Of a stretch of DNA of 28,484 nucleotides, positions 1 to 5,983 are shown one piece after another. The number at the start of each line of letters is the position of its first letter. The first letter of the stretch is position 1. Source of the stretch: a virus. The translations under genes and the position numbers were made by a program. The stretch lies in IMG/VR virus record IMGVR_UViG_3300044624_001503, positions 1-28,484 of that record, one strand, 5' to 3'. The notes under the pieces are model-generated. The model had not been told where the DNA came from. It worked only from the letters and a program-made list of their open reading frames with translations, and ran no database searches.

Positions 1-309
1 ATACATGAGTCCGTTGACATGATTTTTTGCTCGCCAACGAAATACACAATCGTTGTTGGTGTCGTCTAGCTCAAGTGTGAGATTAAAGAATGCCGGATCT
101 GGAACATTGTCGCCATCGATAAGAACAAAACGGTCAGTATCACTAGCGTTGCCTGCGGCCTTGTGAGCAGCATCTGATCCTTTTACACCATCTACACGGC
201 GGGCCCATGGTACCATGTTCTTAATCTTAACCCAATTTTCCTCAGCATTTGGTTCCTCATATGTTAGATAGATGCAGTCTAAGTCTGCAATATCAATATT
301 ATACTTCAT
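1..309 (-). CDS. Glycosyltransferase-like protein, N-terminal part (runs off window)
   Basis: The ATG is at 309 and the frame stays open to base 1, giving 103 residues with the C-terminus outside the window. The protein starts MKYNIDIADLDCIYLTYEEP. It then has a WARRVDGVKGSDAAHKAAG stretch and, at residues 60-75, RFVLIDGDNVPDPAFF. A hydrophobic strand leading into an Asp-Gly-Asp (residues 65-67) is typical of the metal and nucleotide-sugar site of GT-A fold glycosyltransferases, and proteins of this look are frequent in marine T4-like phages. It overlaps the end of the upstream gene by 11 bases and a GGAG lies 11 bases before the ATG. The sugar and acceptor cannot be told. That the frame is a gene is near certain; the GT assignment is an inference from the motif. 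Confidence 0.75.
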   Translation of the reverse strand, partial: MKYNIDIADLDCIYLTYEEPNAEENWVKIKNMVPWARRVDGVKGSDAAHKAAGNASDTDRFVLIDGDNVPDPAFFNLTLELDDTNNDCVFRWRAKNHVNGLMY

Positions 310-652
310 ACGCTTTTATACTCCATTTGACATGTTCTTTATTTGAATCAACAACAACTGTAACATCGCGAGGATCACAGGCAATGCCAGTGGGTTGATT
401 GGGTACTAATTTTAAAATAGTAATTGGCGGTTTGACAATAGTCAATTTTCCGTCAACTACTCTTGCATTGGTCGGACCGAGTTGATATGTTTCTGCATCT
501 AATTCGATATAGTTGCCCGGCAAATCTTCCATGCTGTAGCAAATTGGCCATCCATTGTCATTGTAATACAATCTAAACGAAACTACAGGTGGTGTCCACG
601 GTTCTAGATTATTAAACACTTTCCAGAAGTTGTCCGTTGTGGCATTACTCAT
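299..652 (-). CDS. Conserved phage hypothetical protein, 117 aa
   Basis: I do not recognise a function. From the ATG at 652 it starts MSNATTDNFWKVFNNLEPW and continues with a strand-rich region (SFRLYYNDNGWPICYSMEDL, then PGNYIELDAETY). The N-terminal DFW and RLYYND..G.P..YSM.DLPGNYIE pattern recurs in small proteins of marine T4-like phages. There are no membrane segments and no catalytic motif. An earlier ATG pair at 685 and 682 is possible and would add 11 residues. I chose 652 because it gives the compact eight-base overlap (ATGAGTAA) with the upstream stop, as seen elsewhere in this operon, and because the recognisable pattern begins just after it. The downstream gene starts inside its last codons, so the two are probably co-translated. 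Confidence 0.75.
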   Translation of the reverse strand: MSNATTDNFWKVFNNLEPWTPPVVSFRLYYNDNGWPICYSMEDLPGNYIELDAETYQLGPTNARVVDGKLTIVKPPITILKLVPNQPTGIACDPRDVTVVVDSNKEHVKWSIKAYEV

Positions 653-911
653 CTTGATTTTTGTCTGCTTTAATTTTGGCATCAAACTTCTTCTCTTGCA
701 TGGTTTTTTCGTTGAATGCTTTGCGTGGATTCATACAAAAGATACAATTTGAATTGCCACAACTAAAAAGGCTACATTTAAGATACTTGTGCGGATTTGC
801 CAACACATGCTTCCATCCGTAGGCTTTGGCTACCTTCATTTTATTTTTTACAACGTTGTCCTTTTGATAGATACGTTTGCTGTGTTTAAGTTTATCGTCG
901 TCTTTACTCAT
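645..911 (-). CDS. Small basic protein with four-cysteine cluster, 88 aa
   Basis: The start at 911 is supported by an AGGAG seven bases upstream; a longer frame back to 947 has no such site. The protein is highly basic. It holds a four-Cys cluster, C46-x4-C51-x4-C56-x2-C59, followed by NPRKAFNEKTMQEKKFD. This CGN..C..C.NPRK..NEKT.QE..F pattern occurs in short uncharacterised proteins of marine phages and bacteria. Four closely spaced Cys suggest a small zinc or other metal-binding knuckle, and the Lys/Arg-rich flanks would suit nucleic-acid or ribosome contact; both are inferences. It overlaps the glycosyltransferase-like gene before it by eight bases. Confidence 0.8.
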   Translation of the reverse strand: MSKDDDKLKHSKRIYQKDNVVKNKMKVAKAYGWKHVLANPHKYLKCSLFSCGNSNCIFCMNPRKAFNEKTMQEKKFDAKIKADKNQDE

Positions 912-1641
912 GTGCCCACTCCTTTCGATGATAATGCACAAATCCATGTTGCACCACTGTGTTGATTCTAAATGGATCTGTTTCCCAAGTTAATTCTTTT
1001 GTCCAATCTGCGCCTTGCATAGGAGTAACATGTTGTTTCATGTGTACAATGTTAGGTCCTAGGCCACACGGCAAGGTCACTTCTTCAACACCTACTATTT
1101 GTGCGGCCATTGCATATACTACATCGGTGCTCGGTACATCCTCTGCAAACTTTAATAAACGTTGATACTGTTCCCAATTTTCAAATATAGCACGTACTGA
1201 GTCAAAAAATTTATTAGCAGTTGGACTCAACCTCCAATAGGTAACAGCATTGTAAACATCTGGCAACGTGTTCTCGTCAAATATTTTACGATAGAAACGT
1301 GTTGTTGCCGGTTGTCCATAAATGTCTCTGGCTCCTTGACTAATAACTACATCTCGGTGTTCAAACAATGTCCACCAATGATCAACGGGGCTTGCAACAA
1401 TCATGTCAGCTTCTAGTTTAATAGTTTGTCTATAAGGGCTGGCCCAAAACACCTGCCAATCGTTGGCATAACCACCAACATCACCAAATGGCAACATCTC
1501 TCTGGTTAAAACGGTTACATGTGCGTTGGGATGGAAGTGCTTAATTGATTTTTCTAGCCGTTCTGCACATGCTGTATAGTTAACCTCAGCCGTGTCAAAG
1601 GCCGGAATCAAATAACCGCGTTCATGAATAACTGGCAACAA
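904..1641 (-). CDS. Glycosyltransferase-like protein B (GT-A type, EAD motif)
   Basis: About 245 residues. The N-terminal RGYLIPAFDT strand is followed by a helix and a second strand, HVTVLTRE, as in the nucleotide-binding half of GT-A glycosyltransferases. At residues 74-84, IKLEADMIVAS places Glu-Ala-Asp (77-79) where the neighbouring paralogue has Asp-Ala-Asp. The two proteins align along much of their length: SPYRQT vs SPWDRT, FENWEQYQ vs RDNWDYYK, and STDVVYAMAA vs RNDHALSIAL. There is no ATG at the right place. Two tandem TTG codons (1641 and 1638) follow an AGGAG, at 3 and 6 bases respectively, so translation very likely starts at TTG. The start overlaps the previous gene by up to 20 bases. 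Substrate unknown; phage fibre, capsid or host-surface glycans are possible acceptors. Confidence 0.8.
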   Translation of the reverse strand: MLPVIHERGYLIPAFDTAEVNYTACAERLEKSIKHFHPNAHVTVLTREMLPFGDVGGYANDWQVFWASPYRQTIKLEADMIVASPVDHWWTLFEHRDVVISQGARDIYGQPATTRFYRKIFDENTLPDVYNAVTYWRLSPTANKFFDSVRAIFENWEQYQRLLKFAEDVPSTDVVYAMAAQIVGVEEVTLPCGLGPNIVHMKQHVTPMQGADWTKELTWETDPFRINTVVQHGFVHYHRKEWAHE

Positions 1642-2422
1642 TTTCTCCTAGTTGTTGTTTGCCCATGGCATGAAAATCTTGGTCAGCAATTTCAATGTAC
1701 TGTCGGCGACCTTGCGGGGTAACGTAGTTGACACAATATTGATCCTGGCCAGTGCATTCTAATTTGTGCCCAGGAGTTAAACTTGCCAAGTTCCATGGCA
1801 TGGCCGTGTAATCTAAAGTATGACCGTTGACTGTATTTAATGCAATGCTCAACGCATGATCATTTCTATAACTAGGGCTGGTATTGTGGTACAATTGCTT
1901 GTAGTAATCCCAGTTGTCTCGTATCATTGCCATCATGTCAAAAATAAGTTTTGCTTGCAAACAACGATCAAAAATCATGACAGTGGCCCAACTCATAGGC
2001 ATGTTGTTTAATCCAAACACATTTAAATCAGCAAAGTTGCTGAGTCCAGTGATGTCATATGCTTGTCTGTGGCATACAAATTCCAAATTGGAGTCTAACA
2101 TAACTTTAAGTTGACTACTGGCTACAACATAGTCGGCATCAATTACCATGGTTCTATCCCAAGGGCTAAGATTATATGCATCCATGCGATTAGTATTATG
2201 CCATTTTACATTTGTATCATAGTCACTAAAGTATCTGCGATTGTTGCCGGTTGTTTGAGCAAGTATGCAACGTTCATGAGCTTGTGCTGTGAATTCTTGA
2301 TTGGTCACAATAGCAGTAGGTATATTCAAGTGCCTGTTAATGTTGCTGGCTGACCATCGTGCCAGTGCAAGATAATCAATCTGGTCATTGTTGTAGGCAA
2401 AGATTACCGCACCAGTGGTCAT
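1622..2422 (-). CDS. Glycosyltransferase-like protein A (GT-A type, DAD motif)
   Basis: 266 residues. It opens with a strand (GAVIFAYNND), a helix and a second strand (IPTAIVTN), then at residues 88-101 has WDRTMVIDADYVVA. Asp-Ala-Asp at 95-97 after a hydrophobic strand is the usual DxD metal and sugar-nucleotide motif of GT-A enzymes, with a GT8-like spacing. Later come RNDHALSIALN and a His-containing segment that could complete the site. It is paralogous to the next gene, which has EAD at the same position. Its start overlaps the preceding stop as ATGA (2422-2419), consistent with coupled translation. The family is inferred from motif and topology; donor and acceptor are unknown. No signal peptide, so it would act in the host cytoplasm. 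Confidence 0.85.
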   Translation of the reverse strand: MTTGAVIFAYNNDQIDYLALARWSASNINRHLNIPTAIVTNQEFTAQAHERCILAQTTGNNRRYFSDYDTNVKWHNTNRMDAYNLSPWDRTMVIDADYVVASSQLKVMLDSNLEFVCHRQAYDITGLSNFADLNVFGLNNMPMSWATVMIFDRCLQAKLIFDMMAMIRDNWDYYKQLYHNTSPSYRNDHALSIALNTVNGHTLDYTAMPWNLASLTPGHKLECTGQDQYCVNYVTPQGRRQYIEIADQDFHAMGKQQLGEIVASYS

Positions 2423-2724
2423 CGTTTTTGATTTAAACTTTCATATTCTACTAGCCATGCATTCAGTTGCTCTTGTAATCTTGGTTTCATTAGTTCACAT
2501 AATTCCTTGGCATTTACTTCTACGGGTGTTTCGTATAAATCTAATATTACAATTCTTTCATCACCGTACAAACTAAGAAACGTTATCATTTCGGGAGTAG
2601 CTTTAAACATGCCACCATTCCATCCAAAAGTCAATTTGGCTTGATATTTTTCTTTTAGCAACCGACGTGCGGCCACATGGTCAAAACGGGCGCGGCTGTG
2701 TCGAATCAGTTGGTCAGTATCCAT
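2419..2724 (-). CDS. Conserved T4-like phage protein, 101 aa
   Basis: A small soluble protein starting MDTDQLIRHSRARFDHVAAR. Its core is LTFGWNGGMFKATPEMITFL, then an acidic LDLYETPVEVN stretch and a C-terminal helix ending in LNAWLVEYESL. The HARARF..., NGGMFKATPE and DLYETPV.VN patterns are widespread in T4-like phages of marine hosts, where the protein usually sits near tail-fibre genes and has no known function. It is the first gene after a terminator-like hairpin and lies directly behind a promoter-like sequence. There is no Shine-Dalgarno sequence, and the predicted transcription start falls on or next to the ATG. The following glycosyltransferase-like gene overlaps it as ATGA. Confidence 0.85.
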   Translation of the reverse strand: MDTDQLIRHSRARFDHVAARRLLKEKYQAKLTFGWNGGMFKATPEMITFLSLYGDERIVILDLYETPVEVNAKELCELMKPRLQEQLNAWLVEYESLNQKR

Positions 2725-2730
2725 ATGTAT

Positions 2731-2759
2731 ATTATACTACAAATATAGGTAAAGGTAAA
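2731..2759 (-). promoter_or_regulatory. Sigma70-like promoter for the glycosyltransferase-like operon
   Basis: Read on the minus strand there is TTTACC (2759-2754), a 17-base spacer, then a perfect TATAAT (2736-2731). Six bases (ATACAT) separate it from the ATG at 2724, so transcription would begin at about the A of ATG and give a leaderless or nearly leaderless mRNA. TATAATAT is also a partial match to the T4 late element TATAAATA, so late recognition is an alternative. The -35-like hexamer touches the terminator hairpin just upstream. Confidence 0.6.
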
Positions 2760-2775
2760 GGGTCTACGACCCTTT
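2757..2775 (-). terminator. Hairpin terminator after the 330-aa structural gene
   Basis: AAAGGGTC (2757-2764) and GACCCTTT (2768-2775) form a perfect 8-bp stem with a 3-base loop. It lies 22 bases past the stop codon of the 330-residue gene and before the promoter-like site of the next operon. On the minus strand the stem ends in TTT and is followed by ACCTTTACC, so the U-tract is weak. The position between two transcription units is the main support. It could also act as an mRNA 3'-end stabiliser. Confidence 0.6.
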
Positions 2776-2797
2776 TGGTGAAACGTTCAGTAACCGA

Positions 2798-3790
2798 TTA
2801 GGCTACTGAAGCTGCAATTGAGGGTGTACCCCAGGTATTGGTTAGATATGTTGTGCTTGGTGGAACAAAACGGCATAATACTGCTGGTGCTGTTCCAAAT
2901 GTCGAATATGGGCTAGCAGTGTCAGTACCACCAGAAATATTTGAAGTTACGCCAGTGCCAGCATCAAACCACGTTGTTGTCAAGGTCAACGTAGTCGACC
3001 CTGCATTAACCGCAGCCTGCACACGAACAAAGTCACCAGTATATGGACTTACTGTGCTGTTCAATTGAAACAATGTGCTTGCGGCTGCACCAGGAGTCAA
3101 ACTATACCAACCTGTGGTTGTTGCAAACGGACTTGGCGTTCCAGATCCGCCTACACGAGTTGTTCCAGTGTAAGGAACACCAGCGATTGTTTGCGCCGCA
3201 CTGTTTACACGACCACTCACATACAAAGTGCCGACTGTGCCAACTAAATTGTTCCAGTTTACATCATTAGTTTGACCAGTTGATGTTTTGCTCATGTCCA
3301 AACGAATCAATCCGCCTGCATTCCAAAAATAACGTGCTTGATCTGCACTTGGGAATGTAATCACATGGGTCCATGTTATTGTCCAAGAACTTGCACCAGA
3401 CCCAGTTGCACTAGTTTTGGCTGTGTTGCCTGACCATGTCGAACTAGTTGTTCCGCTTGCTACTGCGTTTCCACGATTGGTAGTGCAGTTGGTCAAGTCG
3501 GTGTTTAAAGCAGCCAAAATACTAATAAGACTACCTGCGGTTGGGTTACTACGTGAAGTGATAGTTGTGCCAGTGTGACTGGCAAGACTAGAAATTCTGT
3601 TATTCAAATCAGCCCACTGGGTGGCTGTGACAGTGGCGCCAACGGCCACTGTGCTCAGTGTTGTACTTTGGCCGTAGCCTCGATCTGTTGTGCCTGTGCC
3701 CCAGATGCTGTTTACGTTTGCGCCGGAGGTATTGTTGGCAAATCCATTATAGTCTGTGGCTTCAATCAGCGAGCCTGAAGTGTACGTCAT
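2798..3790 (-). CDS. Virion structural / tail-fibre-type protein, 330 aa
   Basis: The protein is rich in Thr, Ser, Gly and Ala with almost no charge, as in phage fibre and surface proteins. It starts MTYTSGSLIEATDYNGFANN. It then has VGATVTATQWADLNNRIS (about residues 49-67), GTTITSR, a repetitive ATGSGASSWTITWTH region, and QARYFWNAGGLIRLDMS near the middle. Proteins with this N-terminus and the YFWNAGG.IRLDMS core are common in marine myoviruses and are usually called virion structural protein. The C-terminal half is predicted beta-strand. AGGA lies 7 bases before the ATG, and the start is 13 bases after the stop of the fibre protein gene. It ends the structural transcription unit, since a hairpin follows. 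Receptor binding or decoration is inferred; no domain with known activity is visible. Confidence 0.85.
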   Translation of the reverse strand: MTYTSGSLIEATDYNGFANNTSGANVNSIWGTGTTDRGYGQSTTLSTVAVGATVTATQWADLNNRISSLASHTGTTITSRSNPTAGSLISILAALNTDLTNCTTNRGNAVASGTTSSTWSGNTAKTSATGSGASSWTITWTHVITFPSADQARYFWNAGGLIRLDMSKTSTGQTNDVNWNNLVGTVGTLYVSGRVNSAAQTIAGVPYTGTTRVGGSGTPSPFATTTGWYSLTPGAAASTLFQLNSTVSPYTGDFVRVQAAVNAGSTTLTLTTTWFDAGTGVTSNISGGTDTASPYSTFGTAPAVLCRFVPPSTTYLTNTWGTPSIAASVA

Positions 3791-3803
3791 TGTTGCTTCC
3801 TAA

Positions 3804-5168
3804 TTATTTGATTGTAACAATAGCTTCTACAACACCTTCGTTGTCTTCCAATTTATCATGCAAAGCACGGCCCAACGTATTAAACGCTGTTGCTTCGCCT
3901 GAGCGAGCTGCACGTGCCAGCCCATTACCGGCACTGACCAAACGATCGCCTTTGCGTATGCTACCAACCACACGTACAGGTACACGTCCTGTCATAGCAA
4001 TTGGAGGATGCGTTGCATCGGTGCCTGCACCCGAATTCATCAGGTAAGCAGCTTGTGTACTAATAACACCAAATACGTTTTCACTCAATTCGTTAACAGC
4101 ACAAGTGATTTCTGCTGTGCCACCTAGCTCAACTACAGTACCTGCTGGTTGTTCAATATCAATTGCAAAACGTTCTGCAACGTCAGCGTATTGTGCAGAA
4201 GTTGCCTTAGCAAATACTGTGTTAAAGTAACCAGAACTGCTACCAATGTTGCCTACACCATTGCCGTTGAGATTTGTAATTCCAACTACGCCAACAGCGG
4301 CTGTGGTTCCTACAATAGAAAGAGCTGGTGTTAATACACCACCTACGTTGACACCAATTACCAAATTACCGTTGCTAGTTTGATTGTAAATCTGTGCTTG
4401 TGTGCCAGCCACAGTCAACCGCATGTCTGAGTTTAAACCAACACTTAAACCACCGTTATTGAGTACACCTAGTGTGCCAGTGGTTGATGTGTTTGTGTCG
4501 GCTCGCATGAATTGATTACTGAGCAGGCCATTCAATGCTTGAGAATTTGTTGCAGTGCCTTGGAACAATGGAACTTGACTTCCTACCAATGTGCTTAATG
4601 TAATACCAGGCAATACAGATGTGAATCCAGAAATTGCTACCTGGGGAGTAAATGCTGCATCCTTACTAATGATGCCAACTACACTGTCTTGTACAAATAA
4701 TTTAATAACAACGTGACTAACTGCTGTGTTGTCAACAATGGTGTCAACGATAGCGCCAGTGACTCCAGTGCCTGCTGTAAATTGTGGACCGACTAGTAAC
4801 CATTGTGTACCGGTGTATACTTTGAGCTGAGCATTTGTGGTGTCGTACCATAAGTCGCCAATAGAGTTACTGACTGGTGCGCTTGCACTAGCTGTGGCAG
4901 CTCCGATGGTTTTAAATACTGTACCATTATAAACTTTAAGCTGGTTAATACCAGAGTTAGTATCAAACCATAGTTGACCAGTAAGCGGTGCACCTGGTGC
5001 TGTAGTATTTGCACCATTCTCTAATAGATGAATAAAGTTTTCATCTAAAAAATCGCCGTATCCAGCATAGTTCTTACCAATTAAGGTCATTGAACTAGAT
5101 GTGTTAATAGTACCGTCTGCGATCACCGCAAAGATTGTACCATTTGTAAGGTTAATTGTATATGCCAT
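3804..5168 (-). CDS. Tail fibre protein with conserved C-terminal domain, 454 aa
   Basis: The N-terminal part has IGKNYAGYGDFLDENFIHLL followed by two copies of a short beta repeat, GQLWFDT...QLKVYNGTVF (residues 64-86) and GDLWYDT...QLKVYTGTQW (104-123). Both are typical of marine T4-like fibre proteins. The middle is low-charge, Thr/Gly/Asn-rich and probably forms a trimeric beta shaft. Residues 306-337 hold NIGSSSGYFNTVFAKATSAQ and then YADVAERFAID. The C-terminal domain follows (about 340-454; PAGTVVELGG, VFGVISTQAAYLMN, ALTGRVPVRV-like AMTGRVPVRV, KGDRLVSA). It resembles the Peptidase_G2-type end domains of phage fibres, which serve in folding or trimer assembly. No catalytic residues can be assigned. 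GGAG lies 9 bases before the ATG and a TAAATA late-promoter-like core lies 25 bases before it. Confidence 0.85.
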   Translation of the reverse strand: MAYTINLTNGTIFAVIADGTINTSSSMTLIGKNYAGYGDFLDENFIHLLENGANTTAPGAPLTGQLWFDTNSGINQLKVYNGTVFKTIGAATASASAPVSNSIGDLWYDTTNAQLKVYTGTQWLLVGPQFTAGTGVTGAIVDTIVDNTAVSHVVIKLFVQDSVVGIISKDAAFTPQVAISGFTSVLPGITLSTLVGSQVPLFQGTATNSQALNGLLSNQFMRADTNTSTTGTLGVLNNGGLSVGLNSDMRLTVAGTQAQIYNQTSNGNLVIGVNVGGVLTPALSIVGTTAAVGVVGITNLNGNGVGNIGSSSGYFNTVFAKATSAQYADVAERFAIDIEQPAGTVVELGGTAEITCAVNELSENVFGVISTQAAYLMNSGAGTDATHPPIAMTGRVPVRVVGSIRKGDRLVSAGNGLARAARSGEATAFNTLGRALHDKLEDNEGVVEAIVTIK

Positions 5169-5193
5169 TTATTTCTGCTCCGTCCTGGTCAAG

Positions 5194-5199
5194 TATTTA
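5194..5199 (-). promoter_or_regulatory. Late-promoter-like TAAATA before the 454-aa fibre gene
   Basis: On the minus strand the gap reads GCGGTAAATACTTGACC, where GGTAAATA matches T4 late TATAAATA at 6 of 8 bases. Transcription would start near 5187, leaving a leader of about 19 bases that includes the GGAG ribosome-binding site of the fibre gene. The motif is short, so it is supported mainly by its recurrence in other gaps of this window. Confidence 0.45.
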
Positions 5200-5221
5200 C
5201 CGCTTCTTAATGTACCCATAT

Positions 5222-5830
5222 TTATGCGGCACTCAAATTAGTCAGCGTTTGAATACGCAAAGTATAGTCTATTTGAATCTGCCGATTCAAACTCTTTTGT
5301 ACTGGGTGAAAAATTACATGGGTAATAAGACGTAGATCTGTAGCACTACCATTCCAACATTTTAAACCCAATTCGTCAAAAACATATTCACCATTGAAAT
5401 TGGTGCTGTTATCAAATGCTTGTTGACCGGGTGGTTCACCGTAGTCTAACAAACATGTTACTAATATATCTGTATACACACGCCCAGGGGTGTGCAAAAC
5501 TGTCATTTTGTTATTTGTAGGATCTGTATCAGCTGCTGAATTATCGTCAACAACTTTGGCATAAGTTTCATTGTATAGGTCGGCATTTTGACCTGTGGTA
5601 TTGGGTGGCAAATAGGTGATAACACCAGTAGGGTCTACACTGCTGCCACCGTTGCCAAATGCCATTTGATAGATAAATCCTACGTTTCTATCACTAAGTG
5701 ATTGTGCCATGGCAATACTGATATTTTCATAATGAATGGCGTTCTTTTTATCTACCAAAACTTCGCCTGAATTAGGGTCTGTAATTTTTACAAACCCTTC
5801 AATTTTGGTCAGCCCCGGCTGAATAATCAT
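5222..5830 (-). CDS. Virion structural protein, 202 aa
   Basis: An acidic to neutral, strand-rich protein with no membrane segment. Its N-terminus carries IEGFVKITDPNSGEVLVDKK (residues 11-30), followed by NAIHYENISIAMAQSL. The middle has MAFGNGGSSVDPTG, and the C-terminus has FDELGLKC, then LITHVIFHP and a final strand IQIDYTLRIQ. The pattern of an N-terminal strand pair, an AFGNGG loop and a C-terminal I.YTLRI strand is seen in structural proteins of marine myoviruses, but I cannot assign a T4 gene number. The gene upstream repeats the IEGFVKI.DP..GEV.V.K motif. GGAG lies 8 bases before the ATG, and the start overlaps the preceding stop as ATGA. Probable fibre-attachment or baseplate-periphery component, by position only. 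Confidence 0.8.
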   Translation of the reverse strand: MIIQPGLTKIEGFVKITDPNSGEVLVDKKNAIHYENISIAMAQSLSDRNVGFIYQMAFGNGGSSVDPTGVITYLPPNTTGQNADLYNETYAKVVDDNSAADTDPTNNKMTVLHTPGRVYTDILVTCLLDYGEPPGQQAFDNSTNFNGEYVFDELGLKCWNGSATDLRLITHVIFHPVQKSLNRQIQIDYTLRIQTLTNLSAA

Positions 5831-5970
5831 GCTCGTTTCTCCACAAATATTTCCTTAGTCTTAGGATCAAAAATCTTCACGTGTCCCTCAACCGAAATAG
5901 CGCCAGTGTCGTTGGGACGCTTGTTAGCAGCAGGTGTTGTTGGTTGTTGTTGGGTACTATTTTGCTTCAT
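5827..5970 (-). CDS. Small protein, 47 aa, duplicate of the neighbour's N-terminus
   Basis: A complete short frame from ATG at 5970 to TGA at 5827, with an in-frame TAA six bases before the ATG. It fills the gap between the giant gene and the 202-residue gene and ends in an ATGA overlap with the latter. Residues 1-22 are polar and probably disordered (MKQNSTQQQPTTPAANK). Residues 26-46 read VEGHVKIFDPKTKEIFVEKR. This aligns without gaps to the neighbour's IEGFVKITDPNSGEVLVDKK (residues 11-30), with at least 11 of 20 identities by eye. This makes a real coding gene likely despite the size. It looks like a stand-alone copy of one beta hairpin with a flexible lead; a linker, chaperone or competitor role in assembly is speculation. 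Confidence 0.75.
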   Translation of the reverse strand: MKQNSTQQQPTTPAANKRPNDTGAISVEGHVKIFDPKTKEIFVEKRA

Positions 5971-5974
5971 GATT

Positions 5975-5980
5975 TATTTA
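5975..5980 (-). promoter_or_regulatory. Late-promoter-like TAAATA between the giant gene and the 47-aa gene
   Basis: The minus strand after the giant gene's TAA reads GGCTAAATAAATC and then ATG. GCTAAATA matches T4 late TATAAATA at 6 of 8 bases. The spacing would put the RNA start within a few bases of the ATG at 5970, and there is no Shine-Dalgarno sequence. Weak on its own. Confidence 0.35.
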
Positions 5981-5983
5981 GCC

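Noticed and set aside
912-947. Extended N-terminus for the 88-residue Cys-cluster protein
   Set aside because: The extension lacks a ribosome-binding site, whereas ATG at 911 has AGGAG at an ideal distance and gives a normal eight-base overlap.
3658-4047. Plus-strand frame spanning the junction of the two fibre genes
   Set aside because: The Cys-rich, Leu-rich translation is typical of the complement of Thr/Ala/Gly-rich fibre genes. No start signal.
4140-4155. Self-cleaving peptidase in the 454-residue fibre protein
   Set aside because: The C-terminal domain resembles Peptidase_G2-type ends, but I cannot identify catalytic residues, so no protease activity is claimed.
5827-5840. Programmed frameshift joining the 47- and 202-residue frames
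   Set aside because: There is no slippery heptamer or obvious pseudoknot. A normal ATGA overlap with a good GGAG site explains the arrangement.
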